A stretch of 64,000 nucleotides of DNA, taken from assembly GCF_000373585.1 (NCBI RefSeq), contig NZ_KB891907.1:83472-147471 (forward strand), read 5' to 3'. The notes below the pieces were generated by a model, which saw only the letters and a program-made list of their open reading frames with translations, did not search any database and was not told the origin of the DNA. Below, one piece after another: positions 33,103-41,783 of the stretch. The stretch is from Streptomyces sp. MspMP-M5. GTDB lineage: Bacteria > Actinomycetota > Actinomycetes > Streptomycetales > Streptomycetaceae. A program made the translations under genes and the position numbers. Position 1 is the stretch's first letter. Every line of letters begins with the position of its first letter.

Positions 33103-34358
33103 CAGCCGGCCTCCTTGTCGCCGCCACCGTCGATCACGGTGAACAGTCGGTCATAGGTGCCGAGCTCTTGCTGTTCGACCTCGACCAGCGGGCCGGATCC
33201 GGTGCCGACGGCCTGGATCTGACCCGTCGGACGACGCCGGGCTCGATGCCGCATCATCGCTCCGGCCTCGGCGTGCTCGGGATCGGTGAAGGTCTGGTGG
33301 CGGGCCCAGCGGCGGACATGTCGAGCGACGATCTCCCCGTCGGTGGTCAAGGCGATGACCTTGTCGTTGTCGGTCAGCACGGTGACGTGGTGACCGATGG
33401 CGGCGGGGTCGACGGAGTAGTCACAGGTGTCGACGCGGACGTAGTGGTCCCGGCCCAGCCGGGTGGAGAACCGCCACCAGGTTGGCGGATCCACCGCCGG
33501 CAGGGTGAGCATCCCGGCCCGGTCCGCCTCCCACCGATCGAGTGGGCGGGCTCCCAGGGTCCGGTGGACGCGCCGGTTGGCGACCTTGAGCCAGGCGTCG
33601 AGCTGGGTATTGAAGTCGTCCGGACCGCTGACATGACGGCCGGGCAGGAACGAGGTTTCCAGATAGCCGTTGGCCCGCTCCACCAGCCCTTTCGCCTCGG
33701 GATCCCGCGGTCGGCAAAGGTAGATCTTGGTGGCGAGCAGGCCCGCGAACGCGGCGAATTCGCTGGTGGGACGTCCGCGGCCGACGCCGGCCTCGTTGTC
33801 CCAGACCGGCGTCTTGGGGACGGCCTGCCACTGTGACAGCAGCCGCCAGTGACCATGGATCAGGTCGCCGGTTCTTCGTGAGGGCAGCATCCGGGCGGCG
33901 ATCAACCGTGAATACCCCGACACCATCACCAATACCGGAGGCCGACCGGTCTGGCCATGGCCCAGCGGGATCTGTGCTTCTGGGAACCACAGGTCGCATT
34001 GGGCCAGTTCACCGGGGCGGTAGGTCGTGCGGGAGACCGGATCGACGGGAACATAGGCTGGTCGAAGCTCGCGGATCCGGTCCTTGAGGATCGTCATCCC
34101 CCTCTCCCAACCGATCCGCTCGGCGATCATGGTCGCGGGCATCGTCGGTGTCTCCCGCAACAGCTCACGGATCTGCACTTCGACCGCGTCCACCACCGAA
34201 CCCTTCGGCGGTCGCGCATACTTCGGGGGCCGGTCGCTGGCCAGGGCCCGCTTGACCGTGTTCTTCGAAAGGCCCAGGTGCCGCGCGATCGCACGGATCG
34301 GCATCTGCTCGGCCCGGTGCAGGCGACGGATCTCTGCCCAGTCCTCCACGAGGATCAC
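33102..34358 (-). CDS. istA: IstA, IS21-family transposase
   Basis: A 418-residue, apparently complete protein. N-terminal helix-turn-helix (IRRLHRAEQMPIRAIARHLG, LSKNTVKRAL). The integrase core has first Asp in LAQCDLWFPEAQIP, second Asp in TPVWDNEAGVG and Glu in KGLVERANGYLE. The C-terminal beta domain includes YVRVDTCDYSVDPAAIGHHV. It cuts and joins the IS ends together with IstB. Because IstB is truncated here, transposition of this copy should fail in cis. Confidence 0.9.
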   Translation of the reverse strand: MILVEDWAEIRRLHRAEQMPIRAIARHLGLSKNTVKRALASDRPPKYARPPKGSVVDAVEVQIRELLRETPTMPATMIAERIGWERGMTILKDRIRELRPAYVPVDPVSRTTYRPGELAQCDLWFPEAQIPLGHGQTGRPPVLVMVSGYSRLIAARMLPSRRTGDLIHGHWRLLSQWQAVPKTPVWDNEAGVGRGRPTSEFAAFAGLLATKIYLCRPRDPEAKGLVERANGYLETSFLPGRHVSGPDDFNTQLDAWLKVANRRVHRTLGARPLDRWEADRAGMLTLPAVDPPTWWRFSTRLGRDHYVRVDTCDYSVDPAAIGHHVTVLTDNDKVIALTTDGEIVARHVRRWARHQTFTDPEHAEAGAMMRHRARRRPTGQIQAVGTGSGPLVEVEQQELGTYDRLFTVIDGGGDKEAG

Positions 34359-34430
34359 CCTTCCTCCTGACCTTGATCACCAAGGCCAGGACCAGACGAA
34401 GATCACCAAGTGGGTCAGTTTTGATGTGCC

Positions 34431-34876
34431 GTCAGAGGGTCAAGATTCGGCCGACGCCGAGATCTGCCAAGTACTGCCCTGCGATGCGGCGGGCGTGAGC
34501 ATCTGAGCGAGCTGGCCAACGGCTGGCGACCAGGCTGCGGTCGGCGAGGCCGGCTGCAGGTTCTGCGGTAGGGACTCCGACGCCCTCGCTCCAGATGGCC
34601 AGCGGTAGGACCGGGTGATGCCGCTTCTGGTGTCTGGATTCGCCGACGGCAGACAAGCTCGGGCACTCCTCTCCGGCCATCACGCTCGGTTACTATGCTC
34701 GCTTCATGCCGGAAGCCGGAAATAGAGGGCGGACCGCCATCGACGGGCTGTTCGGAGGGGAGCGGGATGGGCACGCGCCAGTCGAAACTCCCCAGATTCT
34801 CTCCAGGGCTGAGAGTGGGCGGTCTGCTGATGTGCGCCACTGTGGAGTTGACCGTGAAATCTAAGGAAAAAGCTTC
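34431..34876 (+). other. Stretch without a supported gene, left of the core region
   Basis: Contains the IS21 outer flank and about 440 bases with no convincing frame. A minus-strand open frame (34432-34683) has odd composition and no ribosome site. A promoter for the HipA-like gene is likely near 34845-34870 (TTGACCGTGAAATCTAAGG), but the spacing is not clear. Confidence 0.4.
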
Positions 34877-35716
34877 GTGGAGCCTGGGAAAATGCTGAGG
34901 GAGGTCGTCGCGACGCGCTATGTCACGCCCTTGCGTGAGGGCGGGTCGCTTCCGGGGATTGTCGAGGGGGACGATCTCGGGACTTACATCATGAAGTTCA
35001 CCGGGGCCGGGCAGGGGCGGAAGACCCTGGTCGCGGAGGTGATCTGTGGTGAGCTCGGGCGGCGGCTCGGGCTGCGGGTGCCGGAGCTGGTGCGGATGCA
35101 GCTCGATCCGGTCATCGGGCTGAGCGAGCCGGACCAGGAGGTCCAGGCGCTGCTGAAGGCCAGCGGGGGGCTGAATCTGGGGATGGACTACCTCCCCGGG
35201 TCGCTGGGGTTCGATCCGCTGGCGTTCGAGGTGAGCGCGCGCGAGGCGGGCCGGGTGGTGTGGTTCGACGCGCTGATCAACAACGTGGACCGGTCCTGGC
35301 GCAACCCCAACCTGCTGGTGTGGCACGGGGAGTTGTGGCTGATCGACCACGGTGCGGCGATGATCTGGCACCACAACTGGCCGACCGCCCAGAAGGCGTC
35401 GGCCCGGCCGTACGACGCCTCCGACCACGCGCTGGCCACGTTCGGGCCCGATGTGGCCGCCGCGGCCGAGGAGTTCGCGCCGCTGATCACCGAGGAACTG
35501 CTCGACGGGATCGCCGCCGACGTGCCCGACGAGTGGCTGGTGGACGAGCCCGGCTTCGACTCGCCGGAGGAGCTGCGCGCGGCGTATGTGCGCACGCTGC
35601 TGGCCCGGGCGCGGACCGTCAGTGAACAGATCACCGTCGGGGAGCCGACGAAGGACCGGCCGTCGCAGGCACCGGAGTGGCTGGCGGGCAAGTTGCCGCG
35701 GAGGGCCGTGAAGTGA
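34877..35716 (+). CDS. HipA-family kinase-like protein
   Basis: A 279-residue protein (or 274 from ATG 34892). It matches the stand-alone HipA-like kinase family: GTYIMKFTGAGQGRKTLVAE (nucleotide-binding lysine in IMKF), LGLRVPELVRMQLDP, VWFDALINNVDRSWRNPNLL (HRD-like loop with Asn/Asp, here NVDRSWRNPN), then LWLIDHGAAMIWHH (DFG-like Asp as IDHG). Unlike HipA toxins there is no HipB antitoxin beside it. Instead it overlaps a DUF3037 gene by four bases (GTGA), an arrangement common in actinobacteria. Substrate unknown. Confidence 0.8.
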   Translation: MEPGKMLREVVATRYVTPLREGGSLPGIVEGDDLGTYIMKFTGAGQGRKTLVAEVICGELGRRLGLRVPELVRMQLDPVIGLSEPDQEVQALLKASGGLNLGMDYLPGSLGFDPLAFEVSAREAGRVVWFDALINNVDRSWRNPNLLVWHGELWLIDHGAAMIWHHNWPTAQKASARPYDASDHALATFGPDVAAAAEEFAPLITEELLDGIAADVPDEWLVDEPGFDSPEELRAAYVRTLLARARTVSEQITVGEPTKDRPSQAPEWLAGKLPRRAVK

Positions 35717-36108
35717 GCGGACTGCACAACGGGCGCGACGTCTTCGAGTACGCGCTGCTCAAGGTCGTACCGCGGGTCGAGCGCGGAGAGATGATCAACG
35801 CGGGGGTGGTGGTGTACTGCCGCGCGCGGCGGTTCGTCGAGGCCCGTACGCATCTGGACGAGGCCCGGCTGCTGGCGCTGGACCCCGAGGTGGACATGGC
35901 CGGTGTACGGGCCGCGTTGGGTGCCGTGGAGGGCGTCTGCGCGGGTGGTGCACGGGCCGGTCAGGCCGCCGGCGAGGATCCGGGGCAGCGCTTCCGGTGG
36001 CTGATCGCGCCGCGCAGCACGATCGTCCAGCCGGGGCCGGTGCACACCGGTCTGACCGCCGATCCCACGGTGGAGGCGGAGCGGCTGCTGGACCTGCTGG
36101 TGCGGTGA
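35713..36108 (+). CDS. DUF3037 protein, coupled partner of the HipA-like kinase
   Basis: A 131-residue protein from GTG 35713, overlapping the kinase stop. It has the DUF3037 pattern: FEYALLKVVPRVERGEMINA, GVVVYCRARRFVEART, then GQRFRWLIAPRSTIVQPGPV and HTGLTADPTVEAERLLDLLV. It is soluble, of unknown activity. Fixed pairing with HipA-like kinases suggests it is a regulator or substrate of the kinase; that is inference from repeated co-occurrence and coupling here. Confidence 0.8.
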   Translation: MSGLHNGRDVFEYALLKVVPRVERGEMINAGVVVYCRARRFVEARTHLDEARLLALDPEVDMAGVRAALGAVEGVCAGGARAGQAAGEDPGQRFRWLIAPRSTIVQPGPVHTGLTADPTVEAERLLDLLVR

Positions 36109-36318
36109 GAGCGTGCCGGGCACGGTGCGCGGGGCGGATTCCTTCGGGGACCCGCCCCGCGCGCTGTTTGCGACCGGCGTGCGGTGGTGGGGCGTTGACA
36201 GGGGGTGGCCGGGCTTCTAGCGTCAGCCCTGCTGAGGCTACTAAGCGGTTGCTCACCTGGATCGGGGGCCGGCCGCTGGTGTTCGAGGTATCGACGATCG
36301 AGGGTGAGGAGAACCCGC

Positions 36319-37080
36319 ATGTCCACCACCGAGCAGCGTGTCGCCATCGTGACGGGCGCGGCCCGCGGCATCGGCGCGGCCACCGCCGTCCGCCTGGCCG
36401 CCGAGGGCCGCGCCGTCGCCGTACTCGACCTCGACGAGGCGGCCTGCAAGGACACCGTCGGGAAGATCACCGCGGCCGGCGGCAAGGCCGTCGCGATCGG
36501 CTGCGACGTCTCCGACGGCGACCAGGTGGCGGCCGCGGTCGAACGGGTCACGGCGGAGCTCGGCGCACCCACCGTCCTCGTCAACAACGCGGGCGTGCTC
36601 CGCGACAACCTGCTGTTCAAGATGAGCGAAACCGACTGGGACACCGTCATGAACGTCCACCTGCGCGGTGCGTTCCTGATGTCGCGGGCCTGTCAGAAGC
36701 ACATGGTGGACGCCAAGTTCGGGCGGATCGTCAACCTCTCCTCCAGCTCGGCGCTCGGAAACCGCGGCCAGGTCAACTACTCGGCGGCCAAGGCCGGTCT
36801 CCAGGGCTTCACCAAGACCCTCGCCATCGAACTCGGCAAGTTCGGCATCACCGCGAACGCCGTCGCCCCCGGCTTCATCGCCACTGACATGACCGCCGCC
36901 ACCGCCGCGCGGGTGGGGATGGACTTCGAGGACTTCAAGACCGCGGCCGCCACCCAGATCCCGGTGCAGCGCGTCGGCAACCCGGACGACATCGCCAACG
37001 CCATCGCCTTCTTCACCGGCGAGGCGGCCGGGTTCGTCTCCGGCCAGGTGCTGTACGTCGCCGGCGGCCCGCTGTGCTGA
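36319..37080 (+). CDS. 3-oxoacyl-ACP reductase-like SDR
   Basis: A 253-residue classical short-chain dehydrogenase. ATG 36319 follows GTGAGGAG; the longer frame upstream lacks signals. NADP-binding TGAARGIG, NNAG, then the catalytic set Ser in NLSSSSALG and Tyr/Lys in YSAAKAG are all present. IATDMT follows, and the C-terminus matches FabG proteins. The reaction would be NADPH reduction of a 3-oxoacyl thioester. It precedes a second SDR gene by 43 bases, so the two form an operon. Chromosomal fabG proper is expected elsewhere with the fas genes, hence no symbol. Confidence 0.85.
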   Translation: MSTTEQRVAIVTGAARGIGAATAVRLAAEGRAVAVLDLDEAACKDTVGKITAAGGKAVAIGCDVSDGDQVAAAVERVTAELGAPTVLVNNAGVLRDNLLFKMSETDWDTVMNVHLRGAFLMSRACQKHMVDAKFGRIVNLSSSSALGNRGQVNYSAAKAGLQGFTKTLAIELGKFGITANAVAPGFIATDMTAATAARVGMDFEDFKTAAATQIPVQRVGNPDDIANAIAFFTGEAAGFVSGQVLYVAGGPLC

Positions 37081-37123
37081 CCGCCGGACCGACCGCAGGA
37101 GCACACGAGCAGGAGGACGGGAT

Positions 37124-37894
37124 ATGACAGAGCAGGACAGCGGGCTTCCGGCGCCCTCCGGCAAGGTGGCGCTGATCACCGGGGCCAGCCGCGGTATCGG
37201 CTACGGCATCGCCGAGGCCCTGGTGGCCCGCGGCGACCGGGTCGTCATCACCGGTCGCAACGAGGACGCCCTCAAGGAGGCCGCCGAGAAGCTCGGCGCC
37301 GACCGGGTGCTCACCGTCGCCGGCAAGGCCCACGACGAGGCGCACCAGGCCACCGCCGTCGAGCGGGCCATGGAGACCTTCGGCCGGGTCGACTATCTGG
37401 TCAACAACGCCGGCACCAACCCGGTGTTCGGCCCGATCGCCGACCTCGACCTCAATGTGGCGCGCAAGGTCTTCGAGACCAACGTCGTCTCGGCGCTCGG
37501 CTTCGCCCAGCGCACCTGGCACGCCTGGCAGAAGGAGAACGGCGGCGCGATCGTCAACATCGCCTCGATCGCCGGGGTGGCGCCCTCGCCGTTCATCGGT
37601 GCGTACGGCATCAGCAAGGCCGCCATGGTGAACCTCACGCTCCAGCTGGCGCACGAGTTCGCGCCGGCGGTACGGGTCAACTCCATCGCCCCCGCGGTGA
37701 TCAAGACCAAGTTCGCCGCGGCCCTCTACGAGAACCGCGAGGAGGAGGCGGCCGCCGGCTACCCGATGGGGCGGCTGGGCGTCCCGGAGGACATCGGCGG
37801 GGCCGCGGCCTTCCTGCTGTCCGACGCGTCCGGCTGGATCACCGGGCAGAACCTCGTCGTGGACGGCGGGCTCTTCCTGAACGCCGGGGTGTGA
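37124..37894 (+). CDS. SDR-family oxidoreductase
   Basis: A 256-residue SDR. TGASRGIG, NNAGTNP, Ser in NIASIAGV and YGISKAA give the full cofactor and Ser-Tyr-Lys catalytic set. C-terminal DASGWITGQNLVVDGGLF is the standard SDR ending. The NADP preference is suggested by Arg after the first glycine loop and by TGRNE. Ribosome site GCAGGAGGACGG before ATG 37124. It pairs with the preceding reductase; a strong hairpin terminates the operon just after its stop. Confidence 0.85.
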   Translation: MTEQDSGLPAPSGKVALITGASRGIGYGIAEALVARGDRVVITGRNEDALKEAAEKLGADRVLTVAGKAHDEAHQATAVERAMETFGRVDYLVNNAGTNPVFGPIADLDLNVARKVFETNVVSALGFAQRTWHAWQKENGGAIVNIASIAGVAPSPFIGAYGISKAAMVNLTLQLAHEFAPAVRVNSIAPAVIKTKFAAALYENREEEAAAGYPMGRLGVPEDIGGAAAFLLSDASGWITGQNLVVDGGLFLNAGV

Positions 37895-37897
37895 CGG

Positions 37898-37927
37898 CCG
37901 GGGGCCGCTGCGGTCGGCGGCCCCCGG
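37898..37927 (+). terminator. Terminator after the SDR pair
   Basis: CCGGGGGCCGC (37898-37908) and GCGGCCCCCGG (37917-37927) form a perfect 11-bp stem with an 8-base loop, 3 bases after the SDR stop codon. Confidence 0.8.
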
Positions 37928-38124
37928 TCCGGCCCGGGCCGACCTCGTCCAGTTCAGCTCAGCCCGGCCCAGCCCGGTGAGGGTGGTGCCGGCGGGCCCG
38001 CTGGGCGTCGCCCGCGGAGCCGGGAATACCGCCGAGGGCGCCGGCGGACGGCCCGCGGCGGGGATTGTCAGTGGTCGCCGGTAGGTTCTGAGAGAGAACG
38101 GAACGCACACCGGAGGTTGTTGAC

Positions 38125-38805
38125 GTGGTCACCGACATGCTGCCCGAGTCCTGGCGCGGGGTCCTGGGCGAGGAGTTGGCGAAGCCCTACTTCAAGGAGC
38201 TGATCGACTTCGTCGAGCAGGAGCGCGCGGCCGGCCCCGTCTACCCGCCCCGTGAGCAGGTCTTCGCGGCGCTGGAGGCCACGCCCTACGACCAGGTCAA
38301 GGTGCTCATCCTCGGCCAGGACCCGTATCACGGCGCCGGCCAGGGCCACGGTCTGTGCTTCTCCGTGCAGCCCGGGATCAAGACGCCGCCGTCGCTGCGC
38401 AACATCTACAAGGAGATGAAGGAGGAGCTCGGCCACCCGGTTCCGGACAACGGCTATCTGATGCCCTGGGCCCAGCAGGGCGTCCTCCTGCTGAACGCCG
38501 TTCTCACCGTCCGCGAGGGCGAGGCCAACTCCCACAAGGGCAAGGGCTGGGAGAAGATCACCGACGCGGTGATCCGCGCCGTCGCGAGCCGTCCGGACCC
38601 GGCCGTCTTCGTCCTCTGGGGCAACTACGCCAAGAAGAAGCTGCCGCTGATCGACCAGGAGCGGCACGCGGTGGTCCAGGGCGCGCACCCCTCCCCGCTG
38701 TCCGCGAAGAAGTTCTTCGGCTCCCGCCCCTTCACCCAGATCAACGACGCGATCGCCGCCCAGGGCCACGCCCCCATCGACTGGCGCATCCCCGACCTGG
38801 GCTGA
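38125..38805 (+). CDS. ung: Uracil-DNA glycosylase
   Basis: A 226-residue family-1 uracil-DNA glycosylase of normal length. GTG 38125 has GGAGG 8 bases upstream. Catalytic Asp66 lies in the water-activating loop GQDPYHG, with GHGLCFSV as the uracil-recognition strand. The Leu-loop HPSPLSAKKFFG carries the catalytic His. It removes uracil from DNA as the first step of base-excision repair. Streptomyces often carry more than one copy. Single gene with its own terminator-like hairpin downstream. Confidence 0.95.
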   Translation: MVTDMLPESWRGVLGEELAKPYFKELIDFVEQERAAGPVYPPREQVFAALEATPYDQVKVLILGQDPYHGAGQGHGLCFSVQPGIKTPPSLRNIYKEMKEELGHPVPDNGYLMPWAQQGVLLLNAVLTVREGEANSHKGKGWEKITDAVIRAVASRPDPAVFVLWGNYAKKKLPLIDQERHAVVQGAHPSPLSAKKFFGSRPFTQINDAIAAQGHAPIDWRIPDLG

Positions 38806-38842
38806 TCCGCCACCCGGTGCGTCGCGCACACCGCGCGGAGCT

Positions 38843-38869
38843 TCCCCCCGGCGGTTAGCGTCGGGGGGA
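38843..38869 (+). terminator. Hairpin after ung
   Basis: TCCCCCC (38843-38849) pairs with GGGGGGA (38863-38869) over a 13-base loop, 38 bases after the ung stop. The G-run also provides the ribosome site for the gene at 38877. Confidence 0.45.
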
Positions 38870-38876
38870 GCCAACG

Positions 38877-39485
38877 GTGGCGGCGATCGAGGACGGGGAG
38901 TGTGCGGTGGCGGAGCAGCGACGGGAGGCGGAGCACGAGGACCGCATGCTGACCCGGATCGGCCAAGCGATCATGCTGCACCGCGCCGGCGACCGGGAGG
39001 AGGCCCGCAACCGCCTGGCCGCCCTGTGGCAGGAGATCGGCCCGCGCGGCGACGCCTTCCATCGCTGTGCCCTTGCGCACTACATGGCCGGCACCCAGGA
39101 CGACCCCCGGGACGCCCTGGACTGGAACCTGCGCGCCCTGGAGGAGGCGGAGGGCTTCGTCACGGAGCGGCCCCCGCGGGCCCGGGCCGCGGAGCCCGCG
39201 GCCGAGCCAGCCACCGGGACCGCGACGGTCGGCGAAGCGGGCACCGCCGTCGGGCCGGGCCCCCGCCACCCCTTCGCCGCGGTCCGGGCGTTCTTCCCCG
39301 CCCTGCACCTCAATCTCGCCGCCGACTACGCCGGACTCGACCGCCCGGCCGACGCCCGCGCCCAGCTCCGGCGGGCTCGCGCCTCGGTGCGCACCCTCGC
39401 CGAGGGTGACTACCGGCGGCGCCTCACCGACGCGATCGAGCGTCTGGAACTGCGCATCGAGGGCACCTCGGGGCCGCCCCGATAG
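38877..39485 (+). CDS. TPR-like helical protein, hypothetical
   Basis: A 202-residue protein from GTG 38877, behind GGGGGGAG. Helical repeats are visible: LTRIGQAIMLHRAGDREEAR, LAALWQEIGPRGDAFHRCAL, AHYMAGTQDDPRDALDWNLR, then after a low-complexity Ala/Pro linker HLNLAADYAGLDRPADARAQ. The small-residue spacing is that of tetratricopeptide repeats. This family is common as single genes in Streptomyces, with no known function; it probably mediates protein contacts. Confidence 0.75.
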   Translation: MAAIEDGECAVAEQRREAEHEDRMLTRIGQAIMLHRAGDREEARNRLAALWQEIGPRGDAFHRCALAHYMAGTQDDPRDALDWNLRALEEAEGFVTERPPRARAAEPAAEPATGTATVGEAGTAVGPGPRHPFAAVRAFFPALHLNLAADYAGLDRPADARAQLRRARASVRTLAEGDYRRRLTDAIERLELRIEGTSGPPR

Positions 39486-39624
39486 CGCTGCGGGCCGGCC
39501 TGCCCGGTGCCGGTCACATCCGCGCCGTCCCTGCCGGTCATCGGCTACGCCGGCACAGTCCCTGTCCGTTGCTGGGTCGGCGGGCCGCCGTCCCCGCCCG
39601 CCGCGGGCCGCGCCGGTCCCCGGC

Positions 39625-40242
39625 TCAGCCGCGCAGCATCCCGTCGAGCAGTTCCGCACACGAGGCGCGCAGCGCGTCGCGGGTCGGCACCGCGGCATGG
39701 AACTGCCCCGCGACGCAGGAGAACAGCACCCCGTCGCACCACGCCACCAGGGCCAGCGCCTGCCGCTCCGGCGCGCGCGAACCGGCCGCCCTCAGCAGCG
39801 CCTCCGCCGGCTCCCTGAAGGCCCGGCCCGCTCCGTCGTAGACCTCCCGCAACTCCGGCCTGCGGGTAGCCTCCAGCGCCAGCTCGTAGCGGGCGATCAG
39901 CAACGTCCGGTGGCGGGAGAGATAGCGGTGCAGAGCGAGCGCCAGCGCCTCCGCGAGCGCCGCCGGGGAGCCGGCCGCCGGGTCGGCGACGCCCGGCATC
40001 TCATCCGGCGCCAGCACCGCCGCCTCGCGCTCGGCCAGCCGTCGCACCGCGGCCGTCAGCAGCGCCGCCCGGGTCCGTGCGAGGTTCGACGTGGAGCCCT
40101 GCGGCAGCCCGGCCGCCTCGTCGACGGCGCGGTGCGTCAGCCCCCGCATGCCCCGCTCCGCGAGCAGGGTCAGGGCGGTGTCGGCGATCAGGCGGTGCCG
40201 GGGGAGCGGAGCGGACGACGCGGCGGCGGTACGGGCGTTCAT
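39625..40242 (-). CDS. TetR-family repressor of the adjacent FAD monooxygenase
   Basis: A 205-residue protein from ATG 40242. HTH: RHRLIADTALTLLAERGMRG, THRAVDEAAGLPQGSTSN, LARTRAALLTAAV (recognition helix around GLPQGSTSN). The C-terminal domain contains RYELALEATRRPELREVYDG, typical of TetR_C. It is divergent from the FAD monooxygenase gene. Three copies of the same 14-bp palindrome lie between the two starts, one close to its own promoter and two near the monooxygenase side, so reciprocal repression is very likely. The inducer is probably an aromatic compound. Confidence 0.85.
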   Translation of the reverse strand: MNARTAAASSAPLPRHRLIADTALTLLAERGMRGLTHRAVDEAAGLPQGSTSNLARTRAALLTAAVRRLAEREAAVLAPDEMPGVADPAAGSPAALAEALALALHRYLSRHRTLLIARYELALEATRRPELREVYDGAGRAFREPAEALLRAAGSRAPERQALALVAWCDGVLFSCVAGQFHAAVPTRDALRASCAELLDGMLRG

Positions 40243-40275
40243 GCAGGGGAGCCTAGCGCGGGCCGGGACGCGGGA

Positions 40276-40386
40276 ACTACGGGCGTAGTGCGACACTTCT
40301 CGCACCTGTCACACCTCTCGCGACCTCTGTTCACCATCATGCAACTACAGGTGTAGTCTCACTCGCGCCGCTACTACAGATGTAGT
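40276..40386. promoter_or_regulatory. Three TetR operators in the divergent promoter
   Basis: ACTACGGGCGTAGT (40276-40289), ACTACAGGTGTAGT (40344-40357) and ACTACAGATGTAGT (40373-40386) are 14-bp inverted repeats of consensus ACTACR-NN-YGTAGT. The last two are spaced 29 bp. They fit the TetR at 39625-40242 as ligand-released repressor of both divergent genes. Confidence 0.8.
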
Positions 40387-40392
40387 CATGCT

Positions 40393-40432
40393 GTCGGCAC
40401 GTCGGCACGTCGGCACGTCGGCACGTCGGCAG
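40393..40432. repeat. Tandem 8-bp repeat in a 5' leader
   Basis: Four exact copies and one 7/8 copy of GTCGGCAC run from 40393 to 40432, just after the third operator and before the FAD monooxygenase start. Eight-base units in a leader may shift length by slippage; they would not change the reading frame of the gene because they lie upstream of its start. Confidence 0.7.
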
Positions 40433-40501
40433 ATCGATCTATCGGCATGTCAGCACCTGGACATGCGGCTCGGCGACTTCGGCACACAAGGAGGCTGCGA
40501 C

Positions 40502-41713
40502 ATGCGGGAACGCACCGCGATCGTGATCGGCGGCGGAATCGGCGGGCTCACCGCCGCGGTGGCCCTGGACCGGCGGGGCTGGCGGGTGACCGTACTGGAA
40601 CGGGCCGCCGCCCTGGAGCCGGTCGGCGCGGGCATCGGGCTGGCCCCCAACGCACAGCGCGCGCTGGACACCGTCGGCGTCGGCGACGCGGTCCGCGCCA
40701 TGGCCTCCCGGCAGCTGACGGGCGAGATCCGCCGGCCCGACGGGCGGCTGCTGGCCCGCACGGACAACGCGGCCGCCGTCCGGCGGTTCGGCGGCCCCGT
40801 CGTGGTCGTCCACCGTGCCGATCTGGTCGCCCTGCTCGCCGGCCGCCTGCCCGGCGCCGCGGTCCGCACCGGCGCCCCGGCCACCCTCATGGACGCCGGC
40901 GATCCACTGCGCGACGACCGGCCCGCCCGGGTCCGGACCGCCGGCCCGGACGGCGAACCGGCGGAGCTGACCGCCGACCTCGTCGTCGCCGCCGACGGCA
41001 TCCACTCCGCCGTCCGCCGGGCGCTCTTCCCCGCCCACCCCGCGCCCCGTTACGCGGGCTTCACCACCTGGCGTTTCGTGGTGCCCGCCGTCGACGCCGC
41101 CGGGCTCGCCGATCCCGACACCGCGCACGAGACGTGGGGGCCGGGCGGCCTGTGGGGCACCTTGCCGCTGCACGACGGGCGGATCTACGCGTACGCCACC
41201 GCGGCCGTTCCGCCGGGCGGCGACCGGGACGGCGGCGACCAACGGGCCGAGCTGCTACGGCGGTTCGGCGACTGGCACCGGCCTGTCCCGCAGCTGCTGG
41301 CCGCCGCCGACCCGGCCGCGGTCCTCCGTAACGACGTGTACGCCGCGGCCGCCCCGCCGCCCGCCTTCCACCGCGGCCGGGTCGCACTGCTCGGCGACGC
41401 GGTGCACCCCATGACGCCCAACCTCGGGCAGGGCGGCTGCCAGGCCGTCGAGGACGCCGTGGTCCTCGCCCACGAGGCCGCCCCGGACGCCGCCCTCGCT
41501 CCGGCGCTCGCCGCCTACACCCGGCAGCGGCTGCCCCGCACCATGGCCGTGGTCCGCCGGTCGGGGCGGATCGGCCGGCTCACCACCTGGCGGTCCCGGC
41601 CCGCCTGCGCGCTGCGCGGCGCCCTGCTCGCGGCCACCGCCCGCCTGGCGCCCGACCTCGCGCTGCGCGGCCTGGACGGCATCGCCGACTGGCGGCCGCC
41701 GACCGCCCCGTAA
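40502..41713 (+). CDS. FAD-dependent aromatic monooxygenase (salicylate-hydroxylase-like)
   Basis: A 403-residue group A flavoprotein monooxygenase. ATG 40502 follows AAGGAGG. FAD-binding GxGxxG in VIGGGIGGLTAAV, then the DG motif in LVVAADGIHSAVRR. The GD motif LLGDAVHPMTPNLGQGGCQA binds the FAD ribityl and defines the family, followed by VEDAVVLAHE. It would use NAD(P)H and O2 to hydroxylate an aromatic substrate. It is under control of the divergent TetR via three operators. Confidence 0.85.
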   Translation: MRERTAIVIGGGIGGLTAAVALDRRGWRVTVLERAAALEPVGAGIGLAPNAQRALDTVGVGDAVRAMASRQLTGEIRRPDGRLLARTDNAAAVRRFGGPVVVVHRADLVALLAGRLPGAAVRTGAPATLMDAGDPLRDDRPARVRTAGPDGEPAELTADLVVAADGIHSAVRRALFPAHPAPRYAGFTTWRFVVPAVDAAGLADPDTAHETWGPGGLWGTLPLHDGRIYAYATAAVPPGGDRDGGDQRAELLRRFGDWHRPVPQLLAAADPAAVLRNDVYAAAAPPPAFHRGRVALLGDAVHPMTPNLGQGGCQAVEDAVVLAHEAAPDAALAPALAAYTRQRLPRTMAVVRRSGRIGRLTTWRSRPACALRGALLAATARLAPDLALRGLDGIADWRPPTAP

Positions 41714-41783
41714 GCTGCGTGACCAGGTGCCCGGACGGGTGACGGGGCAGGGCGCCGGACCGCGGAACCAAGGGAGAAGTCGA

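Larger units (their letters stand above)
32788..34430 (-). mobile_element. IS21-family insertion sequence, 3'-truncated
   Basis: The element carries istA intact and the first part of istB. The left-hand outer end (in element orientation) lies near 34420-34430, where the minus strand reads CATCAAAACTGACCCAC, similar to IS21-type multi-copy end repeats. The opposite end is missing because istB is severed near 32860. With only one terminus and no ATPase helper, the copy should be immobile unless complemented. Confidence 0.7.

Noticed and set aside
34432..34683. Minus-strand frame beside the IS21 end
   Set aside because: No ribosome site, odd composition and no recognisable domain; judged non-coding.
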